Assembly (NCBI GenBank): GCA_021776525.1
Contig: JAJFFT010000001.1
Span: 310,001 to 374,000 of the forward strand
DNA: 64,000 bases
Direction: 5' to 3'
DNA from: Robiginitomaculum sp.
Lineage (GTDB): Bacteria; Pseudomonadota; Alphaproteobacteria; Caulobacterales; Maricaulaceae
The stretch's first letter is position 1. Each line of letters starts with the position of its first letter. This document shows positions 51,770 to 59,590 of the stretch, one piece after another. Under the pieces are notes generated by a model that was not told the DNA's origin, did not search any database, and saw nothing but the letters and a program-made list of their open reading frames with translations. Position numbers and translations under genes: made by a program.

Positions 51770-52716
51770 GGCATGGTCACCGAAACCGGTTGGCCGGGGT
51801 GAAAAACCTCCGGGTTATCAGGGCGTGCTTCGGTCATATAAACCAGCTTGGCGCGCTCTTTCTCCGTGAAGATCACCGGCGGTGTAAATTCGGCCGATTT
51901 GGCAATGAAAACGATTTTTCCAGTGCGATCCGCGGTGCAACCATCGCAAGACAATTGCACAGTATCGCCAATGTGGATTGCGCCTAATCTTGGCTCGGGT
52001 ATGAAAAACCGGATGCGCAGTTCAGAAGGGGGCAGCAAGGCCAGCACTGGCTGGGCCGGCCCGGCAATTTCGCCTGTACGGCGCAATACACTTTGTATGC
52101 TGCCATCAACCGGGGCTATGACACGCAGATCATCAAGCGCCTTGCGGCTTTGGGCGACCAATGCCTCTTGCATGCGCACATCATCGGCGGCGGCGGCAAT
52201 GGTATCTTTGCGGGCCGGGGCGCGGATCAGGGCCAGGCGGGCCTCTTGGCCGCGAACATTGGCGCGGGCCTGCGTCAGGACGGCATTGTCCTGATCCAGA
52301 CGGGCTTGTGGGGCACGGCCCTTTTCCACCAAAGCCGCCGAGCGGGCCTGATTTTCCTGAGCCAGTTTCAGTGCGGCGCGGGCTTGTGAGACGGTTTCTC
52401 TGGCAGCGATGATGTCTTCTGTGCGGCCACCGGCGCGCAGATCAGCCAACCGGGCGCGCGTCGCGGCCAGGGCCGCCTGGGCCTGATCCAGCCGGGCTGT
52501 GGCACTGCCATCATCAAGCGAGAACAGTGGTGCACCGGCCATGACCTGATCACCTTCTTGTACTGATAGAGTTGCAATTGGCCCGGACGTTCGCGGTGCC
52601 AGATAAAGCAGCCGCCCTTCGACATAACCCTGCCATGCAGGCGGTGTATCTTGTGGCTCGTTTGCCGGGGTACAGGCCGCCAGAGCAAGTATGGCGAGTA
52701 TCATAAAGCGGGTCAT
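51766..52716 (-). CDS. HlyD-family periplasmic adaptor, predicted lipoprotein
   Basis: A 316-residue adaptor that would bridge the inner-membrane exporter to an outer-membrane channel. It begins with a lipoprotein signal, ILAILALAACTPAN (lipobox LAAC, Cys near residue 15), so it is anchored by lipid rather than a helix. The biotinyl-lipoyl half-motif GPIATLSVQEGDQVMAGAPLFSLDD (about 44-68) is followed by a long coiled-coil hairpin (about 70-180), then the second lipoyl half VIAPVDGSIQSVLRRTGEIAGPAQPV and a beta-barrel. The start overlaps the tetR stop by 4 bases. No outer-membrane TolC gene is adjacent. Confidence 0.9.
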   Translation of the reverse strand: MTRFMILAILALAACTPANEPQDTPPAWQGYVEGRLLYLAPRTSGPIATLSVQEGDQVMAGAPLFSLDDGSATARLDQAQAALAATRARLADLRAGGRTEDIIAARETVSQARAALKLAQENQARSAALVEKGRAPQARLDQDNAVLTQARANVRGQEARLALIRAPARKDTIAAAADDVRMQEALVAQSRKALDDLRVIAPVDGSIQSVLRRTGEIAGPAQPVLALLPPSELRIRFFIPEPRLGAIHIGDTVQLSCDGCTADRTGKIVFIAKSAEFTPPVIFTEKERAKLVYMTEARPDNPEVFHPGQPVSVTMP

Positions 52717-53372
52717 GTGCCGACCTTTCGGGCTTGGCGGGACAGAGCCCCGCTCAGAAAAATATCAAAATGCTGTTTGATCTGTGCCTGCAAATCGAGC
52801 GGGGGATCATCGGGCAGGGTAAAGGCACCGTTCCAGACCAGATGCATCAGCATCGGTGCGATTAAAGTGCGGGCTGCGTGAGCCGGTTCAAGCGCGCGAA
52901 ACTCACCGCTTTTGATACCGCGCTTTATCAAGCCGGTTATGGCACCCAGGCCGATATCAATCACTTGTTTGCGATAAATCTGTGCCAGTTCAGGAAAGCG
53001 CCCGGCTTCGCTGATGACGAGCATCGGTACGGCGCTGGTTTTGGTGTTTTCAAAAGTCATCGCAGCAAAGGCCAGCATGGCCTGCAAGACCGGCGTGACC
53101 GGGCCTTGGCGCGCATCATCGGCCATGGCCTTCAGGTTTTGCGCCACCGGAACAACGGCACGGTCAATCAAAGCCTCCAGCAAGGCATTTTTGCTATCAA
53201 AATAGAGATAGATGGTTCCTTTGGATATGCCGGCCTTCTTGGCGATCTCATCCATGCGGGCGGCACCAAACCCTTGGGCACAAAACACCACCAGGGCAGC
53301 GTCAAGGATTTGGCCGGGGCGTTCGCCGGGCTGGCGTTGCCAACGGGGGGCGTGTTGTGTGGTTTCAGTCAT
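52713..53372 (-). CDS. TetR/AcrR-family repressor of the exporter operon
   Basis: A 219-residue repressor. The N-terminal helix-turn-helix is ILDAALVVFCAQGFGAARMDEIAKKAGISKGTIYLYFDSKNALL (about 22-65). The rest is the helical ligand-binding domain, with no strong similarity that would name a ligand. I chose the start MTETTQHAP at 53372; an earlier in-frame ATG at 53390 (MSRRR) is possible. It is the first gene of the tetR-hlyD-ABC-ABC operon, all joined by 4-base overlaps. A perfect 26-base palindrome sits in the promoter (53411-53436), so autorepression is very likely. Confidence 0.9.
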   Translation of the reverse strand: MTETTQHAPRWQRQPGERPGQILDAALVVFCAQGFGAARMDEIAKKAGISKGTIYLYFDSKNALLEALIDRAVVPVAQNLKAMADDARQGPVTPVLQAMLAFAAMTFENTKTSAVPMLVISEAGRFPELAQIYRKQVIDIGLGAITGLIKRGIKSGEFRALEPAHAARTLIAPMLMHLVWNGAFTLPDDPPLDLQAQIKQHFDIFLSGALSRQARKVGT

Positions 53373-53410
53373 GGTGCGTCGTCTGCTCAATAAAATTAGT
53401 TGCTGTCTAT

Positions 53411-53439
53411 TATATAACTGACCAGTCAGTTATATACAA
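53411..53439 (-). promoter_or_regulatory. TetR operator overlapping the exporter promoter
   Basis: TATATAACTGAC (53411-53422) and its exact reverse complement (53425-53436) enclose CA: a perfect 26-base palindrome with the ACTGAC...GTCAGT core of many TetR-family operators. On the minus strand TTGTAT (53439-53434) and TATATA (53416-53411) flank the centre with a 17-base spacer, so the palindrome lies across the spacer and the -10. Confidence 0.82.
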
Positions 53440-53565
53440 GAGCTGATCTCTATATTGCGAAATTGCAAGTCGGCAAAGCGGCACACACTGGATAATGACA
53501 AGGCTCGATTGAGGCAAATTAGCCCCAAGAACTTAATAACAGACAGAGGGGAACCAACGGGCAAA

Positions 53566-53601
53566 CAGCAAAACGGGCAACATCCTGTTGGATGCTGCCC
53601 G
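53566..53601 (-). terminator. Rho-independent terminator after the serine hydrolase gene
   Basis: CGGGCA and CATCC (53574-53585) pair with GGATG and TGCCCG (53590-53601) around a TGTT loop, 11 base pairs with one mismatch. On the minus strand the stem is followed by TTTTGCTGTTT. It lies 50 bases beyond the gene's stop. Confidence 0.7.
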
Positions 53602-53650
53602 CGATGATCTGATCGAAATCCGAAGGGTGAGAACGTTTTCGTCAGATGCC

Positions 53651-56050
53651 TTATTGCGGTATGGCCAGTGAAAAGTCCGTGGCTTTGAAGGCAATATTGG
53701 TTTGTGCCTTGTCGAACACGAATTCGGTCTTGCCGGACATTTTGTTTTTAGAAACGACATGAAACGGCATGCGAAGACCATTCAGGTCACGATAATCAGA
53801 ATATTCCACTTGTACCTTGAATGTGCCACCAACGGGTGAAAACAGACGCGTTTGCTTGCGTAAGGTGTCGCCGGTTTCGGCATCAATCAGCATTTGAACA
53901 ACAGGAATTTTTCCGCTTTTCAACTTAACCAGATAGACATTTTTACCATCCTGGACACCGGACCGCACGACCTCGATATGGTCATAATAATGCCGCCAGT
54001 CGATATCAGCGGCGGGGTGGTCAAGGCGCACCTGCTTCAAGAAGTTACCCTTGAGTTTCCGATAGGGGGTTATGCCGTATGTAACTGCGCCGTTTGAGTT
54101 GGCGATGACACGTTGTTGGCCCATCTTGCCAAAGTCCACATCTGTGCGAAACCGGTCTGGACCATCAAAACTGCTGATTATGGTGCCAACAATTCCGGCT
54201 TGGGCCATGGTCATTGTCCCTCTAAGCTGTACGCCGCCTACGCGCAGAAAAGCGGCTTTGCGTTTTTCGGTTTGGCGCAAGGCCAATATCTGATCGACGC
54301 TGGGCAGGCTTTGGGCAGTATCAGTTATTGCGCGTGGAGCCGTGTCTATCTTTGCACCCTTGCGATAAACACTGAGTACATACCCCTTGCCGTTCTGGTC
54401 TGTTTCAAAGACCGCGCTCATTTCGGATTTGACCCGAAAGGCTCTATGTCCATCACGATCGGGTGGGTCCAGTTCGAAAACCATCTCGCCAGGGATATCC
54501 AAGGCCAGACGGGTGTTTTGAATGCTGACCTTGATCCGCCCTCCAAAGCGCGAAGATTGGTACTGGCCCAGAAGGGGGTAGAGCAGGGCAGGGTCAATTT
54601 TCGCAAGGATTGGCACGCCCTTACGGGGCAGGTCAAACGCCATGCCGCTCTGGTGCATACGCATGGCCGTGATTCTTCGCTGTGCATCACGATCAAAAGA
54701 AATAGCAATTGTATCGGTCAGGGTAAAAACCCACTTGCCGTCTTCATCGGGATCATGCAGCGCGTAAATGCGTTGCCCCGGCACGTCGATTGCGGGGCGG
54801 CCATCTTTGATTAGAAACCTGATTATGGCATCGTTGAAGGCGCCAAAATTGGCCGTATAATCGCCAATAAATGGCGCATAAAAGTCGGGGTCTTGATCAT
54901 TCTGGCTTTGATCACTGGTTTTGGGTGTTCCCAGAATATGTTCCCAGACCATCGCCATAGAAAGCTGTTGCAGCGGGGTGGTGGTGACATTGGTCAACAA
55001 TACAAAGCCAAGGTCTGATTGCGGCAGAAAAGCCACTTGGGCTGCAAAACCGGCTATGCTGCCACCGTGTTCGATCACCGGTTGTCCTTGCCAGGAGCGC
55101 AGGAACCAGCCAAGCCCGTAATCGACATTGCCAGTGACATTAATTTGCGCTTGGCGCATATCCTGCAACCGTGATGCACTGACCAATTGGCGACCTTTAA
55201 AGCGTCCATCGGCCAGATTAAAGCGCACCCATTGCGCCATATCCAGCACGTTTGAATTGATGCCACCTGCAGGGGCGATATTGGCTAAATTTTGCATGGG
55301 CAGGTGTTGATAATCGCTGTCTTCTTCGTCCCAGACATAACCCAGTGACAGGTCAGGGTTTTGCTGTGCCTTGTGATAATCCGTAGTGGTGCTGTTCATC
55401 CCCAAAGGCTTCAACAGGCGTTGTTCCAACAGAGTGTCCCAATTGGTATTGGCTGCTTTTGCCGATGCCAGACCGGCACCCAGATACATCACATTGTTGT
55501 AGTTGAATTTTTTACGAAACTCGCTCCAGGCTTTCGCTGTCATGGCGCGACGCAATATCTCTTGTCGGCTGGCCGTGCCGCTGGCCCACAGGATGTCATT
55601 GCGCGAATAACCGCTGCGATGAGACAGCATATCGCGTATCGTAACCTGGTCGTCTTTATTCCCCAACGGGAAGCGCAAATAAGGCAGATAATCTGTCACC
55701 GGATCATCCCATTGCATTTCGCCGCGATCCATCCCCATGCCGATCAACGTGGCGGTAAAGGCCTTGGTGGTCGAGCCGATGGCAAACAGTGTTTGGGGCG
55801 TGACCGGGGTTTTTTTGGTGATGTCTGTGACACCAAACCCGCGGGCCATGATTACCTTGTCATTGTGCACGACGGCTATGGCCATGCCGGGAATGTGTAA
55901 TGCGACACGCTTGTTTTCCAGCTCAACGGCCAGGGCCTCTATGCGTGCTTGTAGCGCGGGGCTGATCGGTGCGGCAAAGGCGGGCACAGCCAATATGACC
56001 ATCGCCAGAACGGTACCTGTTAGTGTTCGTATTTGGGTCATGTTTTTCAT
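53651..56050 (-). CDS. Exported S12 serine hydrolase fused to a LolA-like domain
   Basis: A 799-residue periplasmic protein. A signal peptide (ends PAFAAP) is followed by a beta-lactamase-like S12 domain: SxxK is S93-T-T-K96 in AIGSTTKAFTA, YxN is Tyr184-Asn-Asn, and the third motif is H329GG in VIEHGGSIAG. A DUF3471-like region with repeated YQSSRFGGRIKVSIQ-type strands covers about 400-560. The last 200 residues (GGVQLRGTMTMAQAG...DYRDLNGLRMPFH) look like a LolA/LppX-type lipoprotein-carrier barrel. I chose the ATG at 56050, which follows AAAGAGAAA; an upstream ATG at 56134 is in frame. It is the third gene after gntR. A hydrolase plus carrier barrel is unusual. Confidence 0.85.
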   Translation of the reverse strand: MKNMTQIRTLTGTVLAMVILAVPAFAAPISPALQARIEALAVELENKRVALHIPGMAIAVVHNDKVIMARGFGVTDITKKTPVTPQTLFAIGSTTKAFTATLIGMGMDRGEMQWDDPVTDYLPYLRFPLGNKDDQVTIRDMLSHRSGYSRNDILWASGTASRQEILRRAMTAKAWSEFRKKFNYNNVMYLGAGLASAKAANTNWDTLLEQRLLKPLGMNSTTTDYHKAQQNPDLSLGYVWDEEDSDYQHLPMQNLANIAPAGGINSNVLDMAQWVRFNLADGRFKGRQLVSASRLQDMRQAQINVTGNVDYGLGWFLRSWQGQPVIEHGGSIAGFAAQVAFLPQSDLGFVLLTNVTTTPLQQLSMAMVWEHILGTPKTSDQSQNDQDPDFYAPFIGDYTANFGAFNDAIIRFLIKDGRPAIDVPGQRIYALHDPDEDGKWVFTLTDTIAISFDRDAQRRITAMRMHQSGMAFDLPRKGVPILAKIDPALLYPLLGQYQSSRFGGRIKVSIQNTRLALDIPGEMVFELDPPDRDGHRAFRVKSEMSAVFETDQNGKGYVLSVYRKGAKIDTAPRAITDTAQSLPSVDQILALRQTEKRKAAFLRVGGVQLRGTMTMAQAGIVGTIISSFDGPDRFRTDVDFGKMGQQRVIANSNGAVTYGITPYRKLKGNFLKQVRLDHPAADIDWRHYYDHIEVVRSGVQDGKNVYLVKLKSGKIPVVQMLIDAETGDTLRKQTRLFSPVGGTFKVQVEYSDYRDLNGLRMPFHVVSKNKMSGKTEFVFDKAQTNIAFKATDFSLAIPQ

Positions 56051-56130
56051 GAATTTCTCTTTGTTATTATCGCTTGTGGGGAGGCACAGTTTTGTTGTCA
56101 TTAAAAGGCGGGTGAGCACTTGGGGCGAGA

Positions 56131-57033
56131 TCATGGTGAGGGCGTTGCCTCTGGTGCGACATCGGCTTTGTAGACGTCAAAATTGATGTCTTTGATGTTC
56201 AGGCTGCGCAGCATTGTCCCCAGACTAACCACGGCCATGAGTTGCAAAAATGCCCCAAGAAAAACCGGCTCAAACCTATCCAGTTGATACACATTGACCA
56301 GATCCATGATGATCAGAAAAAGGCTCATGCCTATGCTGCCGTAAACATGGGTTTTTACCACTGCGCCAATATGCTTTTGTCGATCTTGTGACGCTTGATA
56401 GGGGTCTATTTTTTGGCCCCGAAGAAATCTGAAAATCGTAAATGCAAACAACAGATTGATCGCGGTTACGGTAATAATAGAAACATATTGGTTCCACACC
56501 CACGGTGTGGTTTCCCTGTGCTCGTAAATATAAAACACCAGCCAGCCCACATAAAGGAACACCGCCAAAGCCACAAAGGCTGGAGAGATAAAATCGAACA
56601 AATGGCGGGGTTTAAGATCCGCCGTTCGTGTCTTGCCTACGTACGCCTCGCGTATAAGTTTATACCAGCGCCAAGTCGATAATTCCGTCAACATATGCGG
56701 CACCATTTGCAACATGAAGAAAAACAACACGAAAATCAGGTTTTCATTTTCTTTGATGTGGCTTGGCAAATATCCGTTCAGTGCCATGGCCGCCAATATG
56801 CCCAAGCCAAACAGGGCAATAATGCCGTTCATGACGGCATAGCGGCGCAAGCCCTTTTTAATCAACTTGACCGGATCAACATAATAGGAGTTGAGGTAAA
56901 GCTTTGGATATTCTGCTGCGGGGTAGGTGTTCAGAATATATCGATTACGGTCGATGGTTTTCTTGGGGTAATAGATGGAGACCAGGAATATCTGGCTTAG
57001 AAAGACCGCATAAAATAAAAGTTCTATCAACAT
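56131..57033 (-). CDS. Six- to seven-helix membrane protein of unknown function
   Basis: A 300-residue inner-membrane protein that I do not recognise. It has an N-terminal helix (LLFYAVFLSQIFLVSIYY), then a long charged loop with PKKTIDRNRYILNTYPAAEYPKLYL, then five further helices, including MNGIIALFGLGILAAMALNGYL, LIFVLFFFMLQMVPHMLTEL and AFVALAVFLYVGWLVFYIY. It follows the gntR stop by one base, so it is coupled to the repressor and probably regulated by it. The serine hydrolase gene starts 80 bases after its stop. Confidence 0.75.
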   Translation of the reverse strand: MLIELLFYAVFLSQIFLVSIYYPKKTIDRNRYILNTYPAAEYPKLYLNSYYVDPVKLIKKGLRRYAVMNGIIALFGLGILAAMALNGYLPSHIKENENLIFVLFFFMLQMVPHMLTELSTWRWYKLIREAYVGKTRTADLKPRHLFDFISPAFVALAVFLYVGWLVFYIYEHRETTPWVWNQYVSIITVTAINLLFAFTIFRFLRGQKIDPYQASQDRQKHIGAVVKTHVYGSIGMSLFLIIMDLVNVYQLDRFEPVFLGAFLQLMAVVSLGTMLRSLNIKDINFDVYKADVAPEATPSP

Positions 57034-57034
57034 T

Positions 57035-57424
57035 TCAGCTTTCCTTATTTTTTTGATTATTCATGGCTCTACTGAAAGCGATGCGAATTTCAGAGTCCGT
57101 GACGCCGGCCTCGCGCAATGTGCCCACTGTGTTGCCCAGTGTGGCAAGGGCCCATTCGTTGAGGTCTACGGCGCTGTTCACCTTGGCGTCCGGGTGCACA
57201 AATGTGCCGCGATACCCCTTGGCCTCAATCACTCCGTCACGTTCCAAAAGGCGATAGGCCTTGGCCACGGTTTTGGTGTTCAGGTCCAGATCATTGGCCA
57301 GCTGGCGAATGGATGGCAAAGCATCGCCCGGTGCAATTTTATCGCCCAACACCGCTTGTTTGATCTGTGCCACCAATTGCGCAAACAACGGGACCGGGTC
57401 GTCAATTTTAATGATAATATCCAT
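57035..57424 (-). CDS. GntR-family repressor (YtrA subfamily)
   Basis: A 129-residue short GntR protein. The N-terminal winged helix contains PLFAQLVAQIKQAVLGDKIAPGDALPSIRQLANDLDLNTKTVAKAYRLLERDGVIEAKGYRGTFV in the characteristic GntR order. The C-terminal tail is about 40 residues, typical of the YtrA group, which lacks a ligand-binding domain and usually controls its own operon. It heads the operon with the membrane protein and the hydrolase. No ribosome-binding site lies before the ATG at 57424, while a -10 box lies only 12 bases upstream, so the mRNA may be nearly leaderless. Confidence 0.9.
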   Translation of the reverse strand: MDIIIKIDDPVPLFAQLVAQIKQAVLGDKIAPGDALPSIRQLANDLDLNTKTVAKAYRLLERDGVIEAKGYRGTFVHPDAKVNSAVDLNEWALATLGNTVGTLREAGVTDSEIRIAFSRAMNNQKNKES

Positions 57425-57435
57425 AATAATCTGTA

Positions 57436-57466
57436 TTTATATGTACCATGTGTAGTAATGGTACAT
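57436..57466 (-). promoter_or_regulatory. GntR operator and promoter
   Basis: ATGTACCAT (57441-57449) and ATGGTACAT (57458-57466) are perfect 9-base arms around an 8-base spacer. The minus-strand TATAAA (57441-57436) makes a -10 box abutting the near arm; the far arm then covers the -35. A YtrA-type repressor encoded just downstream is the likely binder. The rest of the gap to 57616 holds nothing I recognise. Confidence 0.72.
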
Positions 57467-57616
57467 GGGGTCATTTAAAAAGCAAGAGCAAAAGCGATAT
57501 TGTGCGCAGTTGCGCCAACGCACCTATATCAACGCGTGCAGATGCGCCGCCATAGAACTACGTAATCCCTTGTTATCAATGGTAATATAGGTTTAAAATT
57601 TTTTGGCAGCTAGGCC

Positions 57617-58585
57617 TTAGCCCATGCTCTGAAAGCGGATGATAGCCGGGCCAAGAATGACCACAAATAACACGGGTAAGAAAAATATAATCATCGGCAC
57701 GGTCAATTTTGCCGGCAATGAGGCGGCTTTTTTTTCGGCCTGAGCCATGCGCATGTCGCGATTTTCTTTGGCCATCACCCGTAAAGATGCGCCCAGCGGC
57801 GTGCCATAGCGTTCGGCCTGGATCAGGGATGTGGCGACCGCTTTGACGCCAGGATGGTTGGTCCGCAGAGCGAGGTTCTCATAGGCCTGTCGCCGCTCGC
57901 CCAGATAGCTGAGCTCGGCGGTGGTCAAGGACATTTCCTCGGCCAGCTCAATAGAGTTCGTGCCAACTTCGGCGGCAACTTTTTGAAAGGCCGCTTCGAT
58001 CGACATACCGGCCTCGACACAGATCAACAGCAAATCCAGAGCATCGGGAAAGGCCCGCATAATGGATTCGCGCCGTTTAGCCGCAACATTAGAGAGATAA
58101 ATCGCCGGTGCATAATACCCGGCTACCGCCAGTCCCAGCGCATAGGCCAGGCGGATCATTGGCGGCTTGCCCATATCATTCAAAAAAAACAAATAGGCCA
58201 GCCCGCCGCTGAACAGCAAAATTGGCATCACCATACGCAGGAAATAAAACATCATGACCGGGCGCTGGCCGCGCAGGCCCGCCTGCATCAATTTGGTGTG
58301 CAGGCCGCTGTCTTCTAGCAATTTCTGCAAGTTCAGCTTGCCCACAACGTCGGTCATAAACCCTTTGGCTTCACCGCGAATATTGGCTTGCTTTTTCTCC
58401 ATCGCGGCACGGCTTTGCTTGCGCAATTGTTCGCGGCGGTTGGCAACAGATTTTAAGCGACCAGCAAATTTATTACCCGAAAACATCGGGCTGACCAGCG
58501 TGACAACCGTGGCAAACACGGCAATAGCGGCCAACATGGAAATAACAAATTCCGGGTTCATCAAAATGTCGATCAGATTATTCAC
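57617..58585 (-). CDS. tadC: Tad pilus inner-membrane protein TadC
   Basis: A 322-residue GspF-type platform protein of the Tad (Flp) pilus. An N-terminal helix precedes the first cytoplasmic T2SSF domain with MRAFPDALDLLLICVEAGMSIEAAFQKV (about 180-207), and the last two helices end IRFQSMG. Typical of TadC, the F domain is single. It follows tadB by 12 bases in the pilus operon and is its last gene in the window; the tadD TPR gene and pilin genes are not seen. Confidence 0.9.
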   Translation of the reverse strand: MNNLIDILMNPEFVISMLAAIAVFATVVTLVSPMFSGNKFAGRLKSVANRREQLRKQSRAAMEKKQANIRGEAKGFMTDVVGKLNLQKLLEDSGLHTKLMQAGLRGQRPVMMFYFLRMVMPILLFSGGLAYLFFLNDMGKPPMIRLAYALGLAVAGYYAPAIYLSNVAAKRRESIMRAFPDALDLLLICVEAGMSIEAAFQKVAAEVGTNSIELAEEMSLTTAELSYLGERRQAYENLALRTNHPGVKAVATSLIQAERYGTPLGASLRVMAKENRDMRMAQAEKKAASLPAKLTVPMIIFFLPVLFVVILGPAIIRFQSMG

Positions 58586-58597
58586 GGTGCTGTGCTC

Positions 58598-59590
58598 CTA
58601 AAAGTCAAAAGCGACCATGCGCATCATCACAAAGATACCCGTACCCATCCACAAGCCGGCCCCGGCCAGCATCAAACGGCCCAGATCCTCGGTAAACATC
58701 AGGCTGATATACGCTGGTGTGGTCAAATAGACGATCAACATCACCAAAGGGGGCAGGGATCCGATAATGCCGGAAGAGGCCTTGGCCTCGGACGACAAAG
58801 CGCCGATTTTTTCGCGCATCATTTTACGGGCGCGCAACACGATTGACAGATTGCCCAAAGCTTCGGCCAGATTGCCGCCGGTTTTTTGCTGGATGGTCAG
58901 AACGATGGTAAAAAAGTTCAGTTCGGACAGCGGCATGCGCTCATACATTTTTTCTAGTCCGACACTCAGATCAACACCAACGGCCATGCCATCCATCAGG
59001 CTTTTGAATTCGGGGCCAACCGGGGCCGGGGCTTCGCGGGCAATGATGTGCAGGCATTCATTCAGCGGCAGGCCGGATTTCACACCGCGCACAATGACAT
59101 CAATGGCATTGGCAAACTCAAGGCTAAATTTTTTCATCCGGCGTTTGCGCACAAAGCCAAGAAACCAGCGGGGCAGGCCAAACCCGGCCCCAAACGCAAA
59201 GGCCCCTGAAACCATGGGGGATTGCCCCATCAGCAACATTATGATGCCGATGGTCAGACCGATCCCCAGTGTGGTGATATTGAAGGCCATGGGGGAAAAT
59301 GAAAACCCGGCCTGTCGGATACGGGATTTTAAGGTGATGGTGCGTTTGCGGTGTTCCTTTTGGTGCTGGTCCAGCTCTTTGAGGGTTTCCTGCAATTGCT
59401 TGCGCCGTGAACTGGCCTGATCCAGTGCTGAGATTTTACGCTTGCCGCGCTTCATCTGATCGCGCGCGTTAAGTGAACGCAGGCGGATCGAATTGGTCCG
59501 CGAAGAATTGCCACCGGCAAAGACCCAGCCCAGCCCGGCAACGCTGATGAAGGCCAGAACAGCGATCAGGATAACAGTACTATCGCCCAT
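58598..59590 (-). CDS. tadB: Tad pilus inner-membrane protein TadB
   Basis: A 330-residue GspF-type protein, partner of TadC. The F domain has FSLEFANAIDVIVRGVKSGLPLNECLHIIARE (about 160-190), and TIQQKTGGNLAEALGNLSIVLRARKMMREKI follows, as in all TadB proteins. An N-terminal helix and two C-terminal helices anchor it. The start follows the tadA stop directly (59591), so the two genes are coupled. Confidence 0.92.
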   Translation of the reverse strand: MGDSTVILIAVLAFISVAGLGWVFAGGNSSRTNSIRLRSLNARDQMKRGKRKISALDQASSRRKQLQETLKELDQHQKEHRKRTITLKSRIRQAGFSFSPMAFNITTLGIGLTIGIIMLLMGQSPMVSGAFAFGAGFGLPRWFLGFVRKRRMKKFSLEFANAIDVIVRGVKSGLPLNECLHIIAREAPAPVGPEFKSLMDGMAVGVDLSVGLEKMYERMPLSELNFFTIVLTIQQKTGGNLAEALGNLSIVLRARKMMREKIGALSSEAKASSGIIGSLPPLVMLIVYLTTPAYISLMFTEDLGRLMLAGAGLWMGTGIFVMMRMVAFDF

